A stretch of DNA of 22,581 bases from Branchiostoma floridae (GCF_000003815.2 NW_023365800.1:50478-73058), one strand, 5' to 3'. Shown: positions 1 to 9,465, counted from the stretch's first letter. Made by a program: numbers and translations. The notes: generated from the letters alone by a model not told the origin.

Positions 1-893
1 AGAAAACGACAAGAATCTATTCATTTTCCCGTCGGCCACAATTTAGGGTAACATCAATTAGTCGTGCATTGAAACACTTCAAAATGCGTCGTCAACATTC
101 CTGTTTGGGTGTCATTTTAACTTAAAGCTGTACAAGTTACCCGTAGGTAATAATGCTAGACCAGAATCCCACATGTCTTATAATCTTATAACAGGACTTG
201 TCAATGTTCTGGAGCATTTCTTACTTTAGAAAACAACAAGAATCCATCCATTTTGTTGTCGGCCACAGTTTAGTCTATGAGGCCTGCATTGAAACACTTC
301 AAACATTCATGTTTGGGCGTCCCTTTTAAGCTGTAAAAGTTAGCCGTAGTCAATAATGCTAGACCAGAATCTTATATATCTTATAATCTTAAAACAGGAG
401 TTTTCAATGCTCTACAACATTCCTAACTTTAGAAAACAACAAGAATCCATCCATTACCCCCGTCGGCCATAGTTTTGGGTAAAGTCTATCAAGCTTGCAT
501 TGGAACAGTCCAAAATGCGTGGTCAACATTCCTGTTTGGGCGACCCTTCAAAGCTGTACAAGTTACCCGTAGTTTTAATAACGATAGACCAGAATCCTAT
601 ATATCTTATAATCTTAAAACAGGTCTTTTCAGTGTTTTGCAACATTTCTGACTTAAGAAAACAACAAGAATCCATCCATTTTCCCGTCGGCCACAATTTA
701 GGGTCAAGTCTATTAGTTCTGCATTGAAACACTTCAAAGTTTGTGGTCAACATTCCTGTTTGGGCGTCCCTTCAAAGCTGTATAAGTTAACCGTAGTCAA
801 TAATGCTAGACCAGAATCCTATACATCTTATAACATCAAAACAGGACTTTTTAAGAATCTACAGCATTCCTAACTTAGAAAACGACAAGAATC
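1..893. repeat. Tandem satellite, four units of 203-227 bp plus a partial fifth
   Basis: Units begin at AGAAAACRACAAGAATC at positions 1, 228, 431, 656 and 877, giving lengths of 227, 203, 225 and 221. Each unit repeats the same order of blocks: CCCGTCGGCCA, GCATTGAAACACTTCAAA, CATTCCTGTTTGGGCG, AAGCTGTACAAGTTA, GCTAGACCAGAATC and ATCTTATAATCTTA. Units differ by small indels and substitutions, so the array is not freshly homogenised. The fifth unit runs into the N gap, so the full copy number is unknown. Short open frames inside it change between units and do not look coding. Confidence 0.9.
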
Positions 894-1709
894 NNNNNNN
901 NNNNNNNNNNNNNNNNNNNNNNNNNNNNNNNNNNNNNNNNNNNNNNNNNNNNNNNNNNNNNNNNNNNNNNNNNNNNNNNNNNNNNNNNNNNNNNNNNNNN
1001 NNNNNNNNNNNNNNNNNNNNNNNNNNNNNNNNNNNNNNNNNNNNNNNNNNNNNNNNNNNNNNNNNNNNNNNNNNNNNNNNNNNNNNNNNNNNNNNNNNNN
1101 NNNNNNNNNNNNNNNNNNNNNNNNNNNNNNNNNNNNNNNNNNNNNNNNNNNNNNNNNNNNNNNNNNNNNNNNNNNNNNNNNNNNNNNNNNNNNNNNNNNN
1201 NNNNNNNNNNNNNNNNNNNNNNNNNNNNNNNNNNNNNNNNNNNNNNNNNNNNNNNNNNNNNNNNNNNNNNNNNNNNNNNNNNNNNNNNNNNNNNNNNNNN
1301 NNNNNNNNNNNNNNNNNNNNNNNNNNNNNNNNNNNNNNNNNNNNNNNNNNNNNNNNNNNNNNNNNNNNNNNNNNNNNNNNNNNNNNNNNNNNNNNNNNNN
1401 NNNNNNNNNNNNNNNNNNNNNNNNNNNNNNNNNNNNNNNNNNNNNNNNNNNNNNNNNNNNNNNNNNNNNNNNNNNNNNNNNNNNNNNNNNNNNNNNNNNN
1501 NNNNNNNNNNNNNNNNNNNNNNNNNNNNNNNNNNNNNNNNNNNNNNNNNNNNNNNNNNNNNNNNNNNNNNNNNNNNNNNNNNNNNNNNNNNNNNNNNNNN
1601 NNNNNNNNNNNNNNNNNNNNNNNNNNNNNNNNNNNNNNNNNNNNNNNNNNNNNNNNNNNNNNNNNNNNNNNNNNNNNNNNNNNNNNNNNNNNNNNNNNNN
1701 NNNNNNNNN
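894..1709. other. Assembly gap (816 N)
   Basis: This is a run of 816 N starting inside the fifth satellite unit. Collapse or non-assembly of the satellite is the likely cause, but the gap may hold other sequence, because the right side (from 1710) does not resume the satellite text. Confidence 0.99.
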
Positions 1710-2569
1710 TTCTTAGAGGCGTTTAGCATGTCCATGTTAGAAAAAAAATTATTCCAAACTCCACCGTATGTCCGCTTCTGCTTAGATATAAAGCACGTTC
1801 TTGTTGATTTCATTGCTGGCTTGTGTGCCGTTCGCTTGTAATTGCTATTAAGCAAATCAATAAGGACGAGAGTCCTCTATTGAGTTAAATCTGACCTCGG
1901 CACAAACACAACTATTCCCATGATAACTGGTTCACCATTTCCTTTGTTGTCTATCCAGTAGGGTCACTTGTTGACACATCAATTTGGCTCTTTAAAATAG
2001 TACTGACGAGAATTTCTAATTTTAGTTGGCCGTAATTCTTACACAAAATATTTTGAACAGGACGGTTTTACAAACTGGGTCGATAAGTTTCAATTAGTAG
2101 ATCAGTAACTGCTTAAATCTCAGCTGTTTGGTGGTACACAAAGGAAGAGCTGGAAGTGATACACAACGGACGACCATAAGTGCATGGTCATGAAATTCGA
2201 TGCTTTCACTTGTAAATTAGATAATCAGTAACATAGCAGTCGCGCGCGAGGGGAGGGGTCCACACCTTTTGTTTTGACTGAACGATAGATGATGACTTTG
2301 CCCAAGGCTTTGTATAGCTTAAAACGAATATTGTAAGAATTTCCACAAATATTTAGCCCATAAAAGGGAGAAGAGCGGTGTGGAATAAAAAAGGCGGCTT
2401 TTTTATTGAACGTGTGAAGTCAGAAAATAACACTCGCTTCTGGAGTGGACTGCCCTTTAAAGTTGTACATAAGTATTCGTCGGTCGTCTTGTTGCCTGGA
2501 GGCAAATGTTATAAAATAGGGGCTTTATACATAAACTTTAGCACACTTACCATTACAAAGCCTGCCAAA
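1710..2569. other. No gene recognised; one small AT hairpin
   Basis: AT-rich sequence with no convincing exon on either strand. A perfect 10-bp inverted repeat, AATAAAAAAG (2384-2393) and CTTTTTTATT (2398-2407) with loop GCGG, places an AATAAA on both strands. The open frame from 2378 runs straight into the repeat cluster at 2570 and is not credible as a gene. Confidence 0.6.
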
Positions 2570-3188
2570 TCACATTACTTCATATCTTATATAAGTGGAA
2601 ATCACATTAGTTTCACATATAAAAAATGTGATATCCTGTCACATTTTTTCACATCTTGCAAGTTTGTGAACATCACATAAAATTCACATTTCTCAGCATG
2701 CCAATTGTCTTCACATGTTTTCACATTTCGTAGCTGGCCGCATTTCACATAAGTTCAACATGAAGTCACATTTCATAGAATGTGATTCAATTTAACATTA
2801 TTTCACATTTTCATCAAGAGGCCTTTTCACATAAAAATCACATAAGTATAGCCGGTCGAGACGTGTATCGACAGTCACATTATTTCACATAATGGCTGCA
2901 CAACCAATGTCACATTAGGTAACATATTTTTACATTTCACAATGTGATTCTTCAAGACCGTTTTGGGGAAATGTGAAAAAATGTGATGTAAAGTAATAAC
3001 ATTTTTTTCACATAAAGCTCAATTTCTGTGCCACCCCTCAGAAATGTGACGTGAATGTTATTTTATGTGATTATATGTCAACTTATGTGATAAAATGTGA
3101 TGCTATTGAACCTCAAAATGTTTCACATAATATCACATCATATCACATTTTCATAGAATTTTCCAGAAAATTCACATAATTTTCACAT
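2570..3188. repeat. Cluster of TCACAT / ATGTGA hexamers
   Basis: By hand I count 23 TCACAT and 9 ATGTGA hexamers in about 620 bp, where chance predicts well under one. Many copies extend to TTTCACAT or AATGTGA. The ATGTGA orientation lies mostly in one block (2942-3100), flanked on both sides by TCACAT blocks, so complementary segments could fold on each other. Spacing is irregular, so this is not a simple tandem array. It ends 16 bases before the minisatellite. Confidence 0.85.
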
Positions 3189-3204
3189 TTATGCACCTTG
3201 TAGT

Positions 3205-3825
3205 GGTAGTTGCCCTCTAACAGAAAAGGACACCTTAGGTAGTTGACCTCAAACAGAAAAGGACACCTTAGGTAGTTGACCTCTAACAGAAAAGGACACC
3301 TTAGGTAGTTGACCTCTAACAGAAAAGGACACCTTAGGTAGTTGCCCTCTAACAGAAAAGGACACATCAGGTAGTTGACCTCTAACAGAAAAGGACACCT
3401 TAGGTAGTTGACCTCTAACAGAAAAGGACACCTTAGGTAGTTGACCTCTAACAGAAAAGGACACCTTAGGTAGTTGCCCTCTAACAGAAAAGGACACATC
3501 AGGTATATACGTAGTTGACCCCTAACAGAAAAGGACACCTTAGGTAGTTGCCCTCTAACAGAAAAGGACACCTTAGGTAGTTGCCCACTAACAGAAAAGG
3601 ACACCTTAGTTAGGTAGTTGACCTCTAACAGAAAAGGACACCTTAGGTAGTTGCCCTCTAACAGAAAAGGACACCTTAGGTAGTTGCCCTCTGACAGAAA
3701 AGGACACCTTAGGTAGTTGCCCTCTAACAGAAAAGGACACCTTAGGTAGTTGCCCTCTAACAGAAAAGGACACCTTAGGTAGTTGCCCTCTAACAGAAAA
3801 GGACACCTTAGGTAGTTGCCCTCTA
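3205..3825. repeat. 33-bp minisatellite, 18 full copies plus a partial
   Basis: Each unit begins GGTAGTTG, continues with ACCTC or CCCTC, then TAACAGAAAAGGACAC, and ends CTTA or ATCA. Starts fall every 33 bases from 3205, with two slips: an 8-base insertion in the copy at 3502 and a 4-base insertion in the copy at 3576. Because 33 is divisible by three, all frames repeat every 11 codons. That creates long false open frames on the minus strand (for example 3143-3904), which change frame at the two insertions. Copies 2-5 (3238-3369) and 6-9 (3370-3501) form a 132-bp higher-order repeat, each ending in the rare CATCA variant. Confidence 0.95.
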
Positions 3826-4162
3826 TGACATTTGCATAAGCAATCTGCCTGCAGATCTGAAACAGAATAGCAATCTTCGGCAAACTAGAATAGCCCCGTG
3901 GCAAGTATTCAGGCCATTCGTGGTATTGAGAGCTAGAGATGATTGCGGTTCGTTGTTAAATTAATTGACACGTGGTGACGTCACTGCAAGCTCTGCCCAA
4001 TCAGATCAGACCACATACTCGCTGGCAGTTGATTAAATTGGTCTGGAGACGAGCTTCTCTTGGATCAAATCAATCGCTGGGCGGACGACAGTAAATATCA
4101 CCCGAAACCAGGAACGATCCTCTATAACGACCTTGCTAAAACTGTTGACTTGCCGGTCTATC
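3826..4162. other. Flank of the hAT element; possible CRE and CCAAT sites
   Basis: A full CRE palindrome TGACGTCA (3976-3983) lies 14 bp before a CCAAT box (3998-4002), a spacing seen in many promoters. A plus-strand frame is open from 4033 up to the transposon. If the insertion and one target copy are removed, the frame reads on only to a stop at 5978-5980. No gene family is recognised. It may be a disrupted exon or chance. Confidence 0.25.
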
Positions 4163-4170
4163 CTTACATC
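4163..4170. repeat. Left target-site duplication of hAT element
   Basis: CTTACATC directly abuts the left terminal inverted repeat and is identical to the eight bases that follow the right terminal repeat (5955-5962). Confidence 0.9.
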
Positions 4171-4229
4171 CAGCGTTCCCGCCAGGTTTCTGAAAATATG
4201 CGTCCAAATATTTTGGAGGGGCGTAACGA

Positions 4230-4299
4230 GCGCCGGAGGCGCGAGACGAGCGCCGCAGGCGCTCGCATTGTAGGGGGGTCCGGGGGCATGCTCCCCCGG
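4230..4299. repeat. Three consecutive GC-rich hairpins
   Basis: Hairpin 1 is GCGCC-GGA-GGCGC (4230-4242). Hairpin 2 is GAGCGCC-GCA-GGCGCTC (4248-4264). Hairpin 3 is CCGGGGG-CATGCT-CCCCCGG (4280-4299). The first two share the core CGAGCGCCGNAGGCGC, so they look like a duplicated unit. The text resembles GC-rich interspersed sequences I recall from marine invertebrate genomes, and its style matches the fragment at the window end (22511-22581). It may be a separate insertion within the hAT element. Confidence 0.7.
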
Positions 4300-5318
4300 G
4301 AAAATTTGGATTTTCAAACCCTCTAGAACACAATTTCCTGCAATTTGAGTGGATAATCATGCACTTGGAATTGGATGTCGGTTGCCTCTTTTACTCCCAT
4401 TTTCAGTTATCGACGACCACCCTCTTCAGTCTTCATCAAAATACGTTATATTAAAAAAAGCTATAAGCACAGGGAATCAGCCTTCCGTGATCTGGCCCGA
4501 GTTTTATTTGTCCAGACATGTCTATATGAAAATTTTGGATTTTTGATGCTTCGAAACAGAGCTCTAGCTAGTTCGTCAGCCCATGGAAAAATTATGCCAA
4601 TTTTATTCCGTCATTGAATAAAAAGATGTCTACCTCGTGCGATCGATGTTGCGCCCTCCCACATCAAATAGTTTTCCGAGACGATAAAATAACGGCGGTG
4701 TGTTTTTTTTTCTATTTTGCCCGATGATTTTACTCAAATTTTTCGAATCGGTGGGGTTTTACAAGGCCATACCGTCATTTTCCACGAGCGTGCGTTCGTT
4801 TCCTGCGACCTCAGGTAACCCCGTTTTCGGCGTGAAATCTTTGGCTGGATTTCTTTTTAAATAGACCAAGAACGTTATACATTACTCGAAGGAGGACGAT
4901 CTGTTTCCTCTTTGGCAGTGATCTGTGCCGGTGTAGCCTTGAAGCAGTAGCCAGAAAGACGTCCCAACGTGCTGGGCGCTGCGATCAACAGTCCGTCTGG
5001 GGAGGGGGGCGTGCCGCGCCATGTGGCACGGAGGCCAACGCTAGTGCACAGCCGACTCGGTCGACGCTTGACAACAATTTTGCGGCCCCTTTTCTGCCGC
5101 AAATTTTGTCTTTTTGAAACAAAATAAATTTTGTAAATAAGAAATAAAGTGTATAGTTTTGGATTCTTCACTTATTTACCGCGCACCGTTTTTTTTTAAC
5201 TTGGATAAATGGGTAAATTGTTAGCAGCTAGGGAAGAAACTCAAGTTGCCAGACGACACGGGTGGCTACCAACGTCACGTGCGCTAATACTCGGTAACTT
5301 TTGTTTTTTTCCCGGTGA

Positions 5319-5428
5319 CCAATGACAGAGTGTAACATTACATTTATCAAATGCTGATTGGTTCTTAAGATGATTGGATTTTGACTGCTTGGCGCCGGCG
5401 GCCTGTTGTCAACGGTACCGACTGCCAA
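5319..5428 (+). promoter_or_regulatory. CCAAT-rich promoter-like region
   Basis: Four NF-Y type boxes lie within 110 bp: CCAAT at 5319-5323 and 5424-5428, and ATTGG at 5356-5360 and 5373-5377. A CpG-bearing GGCGCCGGCGGCC lies at 5391-5403. About 120 bp downstream, GTAAGTAT at 5547-5554 reads as a strong splice donor. A promoter plus a short non-coding first exon (roughly 5440-5546) reading rightward is a reasonable interpretation, but no transcription start can be proved from sequence alone. Confidence 0.4.
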
Positions 5429-5871
5429 TCAACTGCCCACAGCGTGAGAACTTTTGTTGAGATGTGCAGCACTCGAGCAGAACAGTTTGTTTGTTCAATA
5501 CTAGTATTACCCACAAATCTTTAACAAATACGTGAAACTGAGGACAAGTAAGTATCATGTTAATATCAGAATATAAAATCTGTATAAGATTTCTTCGAGT
5601 GTTAAAGAATGCTGACTGTCAGATGTATTTCACGGGCTACAAAAAATTACTTTGCGCAACGGACAGCTCAGACTGGCGCGTGGCTGGGTGTGTCGCACAT
5701 GGGTCCGCTAGTTGTAAAACGTACCCCGCTCCGCCCCATGCCCAGGCTACAGGCCCAAGTATAAATTGTAAAGGTAGGATTCCTTCTTAGAAAGACAGAT
5801 TTTTGTAAAGATTCCAGATACATTTTGTACACTGGTGGTACAGGTCAGCCTTTCTTTCAGATTTTTTTATG

Positions 5872-5898
5872 GACGCATTCAGCCGAGCCGAATGCGTC
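5872..5898. repeat. Hairpin near right end of hAT element
   Basis: GACGCATTC (5872-5880) and GAATGCGTC (5890-5898) form a perfect 9-bp stem with a 9-nt loop. A third copy, AATGCGTCCA (5911-5920), can also pair with the left arm. The related text ATGCGTCCA occurs just inside the left terminal repeat (4199-4207), so this is probably a subterminal repeat, a site hAT transposases commonly bind. Confidence 0.7.
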
Positions 5899-5954
5899 TT
5901 TCCAGAAAAAAATGCGTCCAAAGACGTAAAGACGTATCCCTGGCGGGAACGCTG

Positions 5955-5962
5955 CTTACATC
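5955..5962. repeat. Right target-site duplication of hAT element
   Basis: CTTACATC follows the right terminal repeat and is identical to 4163-4170. Confidence 0.9.
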
Positions 5963-5973
5963 CTTAGGTATGA

Positions 5974-6682
5974 ACTTTAAATTTCGTTATTGAAAAGTCG
6001 AAGAAGGGTAGACACCTATGGGATAAGATATTCCAGACAGAATTCACTCAAGCAACTGGAAAATTTGGAAAGGGTCAGAAAAGGGTTTCAGGCAGTGTCC
6101 ACTACCGTTCGACGGGGCCTGAAGAAAAAGGTGAGTTGTGCTATTTGGATCGTCTGCCATTTTCCAAAATCTATTCAACTGTTTGCGTATTTTTTCATGT
6201 CTGACTAACGTCTTTTTTCTATTCCTTTTTTTGCAACTCTTACTACTATATTAGATCCCCCTGCATGATATATTGGAACATACAATTTGAAATCATGCAT
6301 AAGAAAATCATACCAATGTTATATGATGCCACGATTTTTAAGAGCATCATTACCTTTTTGTCTTTCTGGTTCTCAATGGACATCTTTATTTCCACGGTCG
6401 CACTGTAACTGCAATTTTAAAGATAATGACACGTGTCACTCCTTTTAGTCTTAATCTTTTAGTGCCTTTCTTTTCTATTCCTTTTTTGTGTACGAAATTT
6501 CTTATGGGAGCAAAATATCAATCAGCTGTGGCACGTATACAATAATTGGAAGAATGACGCCTTTGCTCTTCTTCTCCCTCTGTTTCTCTCTCTCTCCCTC
6601 TCTCTCTTTTTTACTTTCTTCAGATATATCACCACAGGAAGAACGGTCTGAACGCATCCTCAGCAGCAGTGTTAACTATTAG
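5974..6682 (+). CDS. Candidate two-exon gene fragment, unrecognised
   Basis: A frame open from 5974 reaches a good splice donor (AAAAAG then GTGAGT, GT at 6131). An excellent acceptor lies at 6622-6623, preceded by a 50-base pyrimidine tract. Joining 6130 to 6624 keeps the frame open (phase 1, giving Asp) and ends at TAG (6680-6682) in a tail ending SSSVNY. The first exon could read WDKIFQTEF and GKFGKGQKR in this frame. A second frame of the same segment is also open and also splices to an open end, so the true frame is uncertain. No convincing acceptor or start codon is visible at the left. I do not recognise the protein. It may be a decayed or partial gene. Confidence 0.25.
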
Positions 6683-7051
6683 TTATGTTTAGGTGGTGAA
6701 CATCTAGTACATGTAAAAGATATAAACTATTTTCATTAATGAAGATAAAAGCACTTACCATCCATTGTACGAATGTGCCCGAGAAAATGTGTATTCAATC
6801 ATTTTGTTCTTTAGATGAAACTGAAATGATATAGAATATAAGATTGTTAACACACAAAAAAAAACGTTAACTCCAAGGTCTTTAAAGCTTTAAACTTTTA
6901 TTTCTTCATTAAATTATGTTACTGCAGGTTCTGACTTTCACACTGATGTCAAAGTTCTCATCAACTGCAAGGCAATCAACACGCTTTGTTAGAAGATCAT
7001 TTCTCGAGTGAGCATTTCAGATGTCATCAACCTTAAACTACTAGTAGTTCG
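6683..7051. other. Upstream region of the LRR gene, no ORF
   Basis: AT-rich. A plausible 3' splice site (ATGTTACTGCAG then GTTCTG) ends at 6927. If used, the LRR coding region would sit in an exon starting at 6928, with a non-coding first exon further left. Otherwise this is plain upstream DNA. Confidence 0.4.
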
Positions 7052-7060
7052 TATTTATAA
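7052..7060 (+). promoter_or_regulatory. Possible TATA box for the LRR gene
   Basis: TATTTATAA lies 42-50 bases upstream of the ATG at 7102. A start site about 25-30 bp downstream would fall near 7085 and leave a very short leader. AT-rich surroundings make a chance match quite possible, and the alternative is a spliced leader entering at 6928. Confidence 0.3.
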
Positions 7061-7101
7061 ATGTCAATCTCACAACATGTAAATAGGTCCGGGTCCATAA
7101 A

Positions 7102-8220
7102 ATGATAATTATGAAGTGCTTTATGCTCTTCATTCGTGTGCAATTAATATCAAGTATAATGTTGGGTGGTTCGTTTCCGACCAGATGTTACGTTAGAAAT
7201 GGTTTTGAAACTGACATTTATTGCCCACATTCCAACATAACAAGCCTACCAACTAGTCCAATTCACTTGGTTTATCGGGTTTTTCTTGAGTACAACCTTA
7301 TCCAAACCGTACATGACTTATCTGGGGTTTCGTTAAGCCGTACGCTGAACCTCAGTCATAACCTCATCACAACATTCCCCTGGGAATCTTTGCAGCAAAT
7401 GAAATATCTTCAGAGGATTGATTTATCTCATAACCTGTTAACCTCTATTAGGCTCGACTTGGTCACGAAAGGCGCAAAATCTCTTTATTTGGTAAACGTG
7501 GCTTACAATCACCTTGCTACATTTTCTCAGGCGAATTTAGAAAACCAGTCTTTAAATCATACCGGGAAAACGTACAGGCCTATGAAAAAAGGATACAGAT
7601 ATATCTACGGTAACCCGATTCACTGCGACTGTCGTATGGCGTGGTTGACAGAAATGGCCCTTGCGTTTCACCAGTGTTGGCCACTCACATGTACATCTGT
7701 TGTCAGAGATGGTCTGCTTTTTCATGACTTTCTTGTCAATGGTTTGCCAAAATGTAGCAATCCTGAAGTGCTACATAATGTCCCGTTACACGAGGCAAAC
7801 CTAAAGGCCTGCCCAAATGAAGAGGAAAAAGCAACTAAAACACTACTTCCTACCTTGAAAAAGACCACAGACCACGGCAATATTTCTGTACCACCTCTGC
7901 CAACCTTACGAAACCAGTCCAACACCATCCAACAAGACCTAAATCTGGATGATAACACTACACGACACATAACGTCATTTCTATCTGACTCACATGAACA
8001 CAGTGGCATGTATCTCTCTAAGAATGACTTCGGTACTATGTCCATCAAAATGACCAACATTAAAGACGCTTTCTCAATTGCCAGCATTGCTGTTTCCATG
8101 TTACTACTAGTATCAGTGATGGCTGTTGTATTGGCTAGAGAGATCACCCGTAAGAAACAGAATGATGACCATCGGGACGAACCTAACCAAAATTTTGAAG
8201 CATCTGAAAGTGCAGAATGA
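7102..8220 (+). CDS. Leucine-rich repeat single-pass membrane protein, intronless
   Basis: This 372-aa type I membrane protein has a hydrophobic signal peptide (residues about 1-24; Met4 is an alternative start). A short LRR N-cap has Cys29 and Cys41. About four LRRs follow: YRVFLEYN (58-65), LNLSHN (82-87), IDLSHN (106-111) and VNVAYN (131-136). An LRR C-cap starts NPIHCDCRMAWL (171-182), with Cys175, 177, 192, 197, 218 and 237. A 90-residue Ser/Thr/Asn-rich stalk leads to a transmembrane helix (about 324-345) and a 27-residue acidic/basic tail. Seven N-glycosylation sequons (N45, 83, 148, 152, 260, 271, 285) fit an extracellular domain. An in-frame stop at 7084-7086 sets the upstream limit. 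The tail has no TIR or kinase domain, so it could be an adhesion or co-receptor subunit. Expanded LRR membrane protein sets are known in amphioxus; the ligand is unknown. Not assigned to a named family. Confidence 0.9.
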   Translation: MIIMKCFMLFIRVQLISSIMLGGSFPTRCYVRNGFETDIYCPHSNITSLPTSPIHLVYRVFLEYNLIQTVHDLSGVSLSRTLNLSHNLITTFPWESLQQMKYLQRIDLSHNLLTSIRLDLVTKGAKSLYLVNVAYNHLATFSQANLENQSLNHTGKTYRPMKKGYRYIYGNPIHCDCRMAWLTEMALAFHQCWPLTCTSVVRDGLLFHDFLVNGLPKCSNPEVLHNVPLHEANLKACPNEEEKATKTLLPTLKKTTDHGNISVPPLPTLRNQSNTIQQDLNLDDNTTRHITSFLSDSHEHSGMYLSKNDFGTMSIKMTNIKDAFSIASIAVSMLLLVSVMAVVLAREITRKKQNDDHRDEPNQNFEASESAE

Positions 8221-9130
8221 TTCTACAAGTTCCCAGAAATTCATTGAAGAAGACCCAATCATCAAATTCCAGGTCTGAACGAATTTCCATCAATCAGCTT
8301 AGGAACACGCCCGAATACAGTGGATATCAGCATCTTTGTTGACCAGTTCCAATGATCAACCCCGCAAATCTTAGTCATGAATCAGTCGAACCATATTACA
8401 ATCGCCGTCGCCATTGTCGAATCTAAAAGCTGCCATCACTACATCAATCATTCAGTAGTGTTTCAACGTGGCATTTTTTATAATGTAGACTAAATGAAAA
8501 TTCATAGCTGAAAGCATAGTTGACGAAGAAAGAGACACCGTCAACTTAACAAGAAAAGTGACACATTGTAAAACTATAGTTTATCCATGAACACTCTCCT
8601 TAAGATGTGAATATCTCTGGCATTGAAATCAGATTCTTAAGCGTGTCAGCGTAAAACTAGTAAAACTGCATGACTAATAGGTTAGACGCGCAAGTATATT
8701 TCTTTGTATGTCCAATGTGAAAATTCTGTTTTAACTATCTTCTATATTTCCTTTTTATTCCACATTGAAGAAAATAACTAGACACTGATGTACATGTAGT
8801 ATATTTAATTTCTGTGACATTTACACTGTCTGAAAGTATTTAATTGGCACTCTGAAATGTTCTTTTGTAGATGCTGTGATTGGGAAGGAAACTGTGTTTT
8901 AAATTAAATGTTATATGAAGCTTGTGTATTTGCAACAAGAATCATTATATGTATACTGCCGCACTTAAAGTTGTGCACAACGCTATTTGTGTGTATTCTA
9001 AATATGTACAAAGACTCTGGACATTTTGTGTTATATAAACTCTTATAGACGATGATGTCAAGAAATGCACCGTGATATGGCAAAACATGACACTTTCAGT
9101 ACTGCATGTTGAAGAATATCTTTTGTGTAA
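8221..9130 (+). other. Probable 3' untranslated region of the LRR gene
   Basis: AT-rich, without a credible frame on either strand. It holds a variant poly(A) signal ATTAAA at 8903-8908 and ends at a canonical AATAAA (9131). The true 3' end is not decidable from sequence. Confidence 0.5.
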
Positions 9131-9136
9131 AATAAA
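9131..9136 (+). terminator. Candidate poly(A) signal
   Basis: AATAAA, about 910 bp after the LRR stop codon. The GT-rich microsatellite that starts about 120 bp later could serve as a distal GU-rich element, although that is further than usual. Confidence 0.45.
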
Positions 9137-9235
9137 ACGTGATGATAGGTGGTATTCAACATACACTGGCCCAACTGCTGAATATTCGCTACCCCTTTTA
9201 TAGCTAGAAGGCTTGAAAGTCTCGTGTTCACAGTG

Positions 9236-9418
9236 TGTTTATATGTCTGTATAAATGTGTGTGTGTGTGCTTGTATGCGCGCGTGTGTGTGTGTCTGTGT
9301 CTGTGCGTGTGTGTGCGTGTCTGTGTGCGTGTCTTTGCGTGTGTGTGTGTGTGTCTCTGTGCGCGCGCGTGTGTGTGTGTGTGTGTCTGTGTGTGTGTGT
9401 GTGTCTGTGTGTGTGTGT

Positions 9419-9465
<47 letters not shown>

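Larger units (their letters stand above)
4171..5954. mobile_element. hAT-type DNA transposon, apparently non-autonomous, 1784 bp
   Basis: The left end CAGCGTTCCCGCCAGG (4171-4186) is the exact reverse complement of the right end CCTGGCGGGAACGCTG (5939-5954). The element is flanked by an identical 8-bp duplication, CTTACATC. Eight-base duplications and ends beginning CAG are hallmarks of the hAT superfamily. I see no open frame resembling a hAT transposase (no BED finger, no dimerisation domain), so it is probably non-autonomous or has taken up other sequence. Inside are a three-hairpin GC-rich module at the left, a CCAAT-rich promoter-like stretch with a splice donor (5319-5546), and a hairpin near the right end. 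Perfect ends and target copies argue for a fairly recent insertion. Confidence 0.85.

Noticed and set aside
803-1855. Two frames of more than 300 codons
   Set aside because: They consist almost entirely of N from the assembly gap.
3143-3904. Long minus-strand frame of 11-residue repeats
   Set aside because: It is produced by a 33-bp minisatellite whose period is a multiple of three. The frame shifts at the two small insertions and the flanking residues are unremarkable.
7722-8147. Minus-strand 141-codon frame
   Set aside because: Antisense of the LRR gene; no start context or family match, whereas the plus strand has signal peptide, LRRs and membrane helix.
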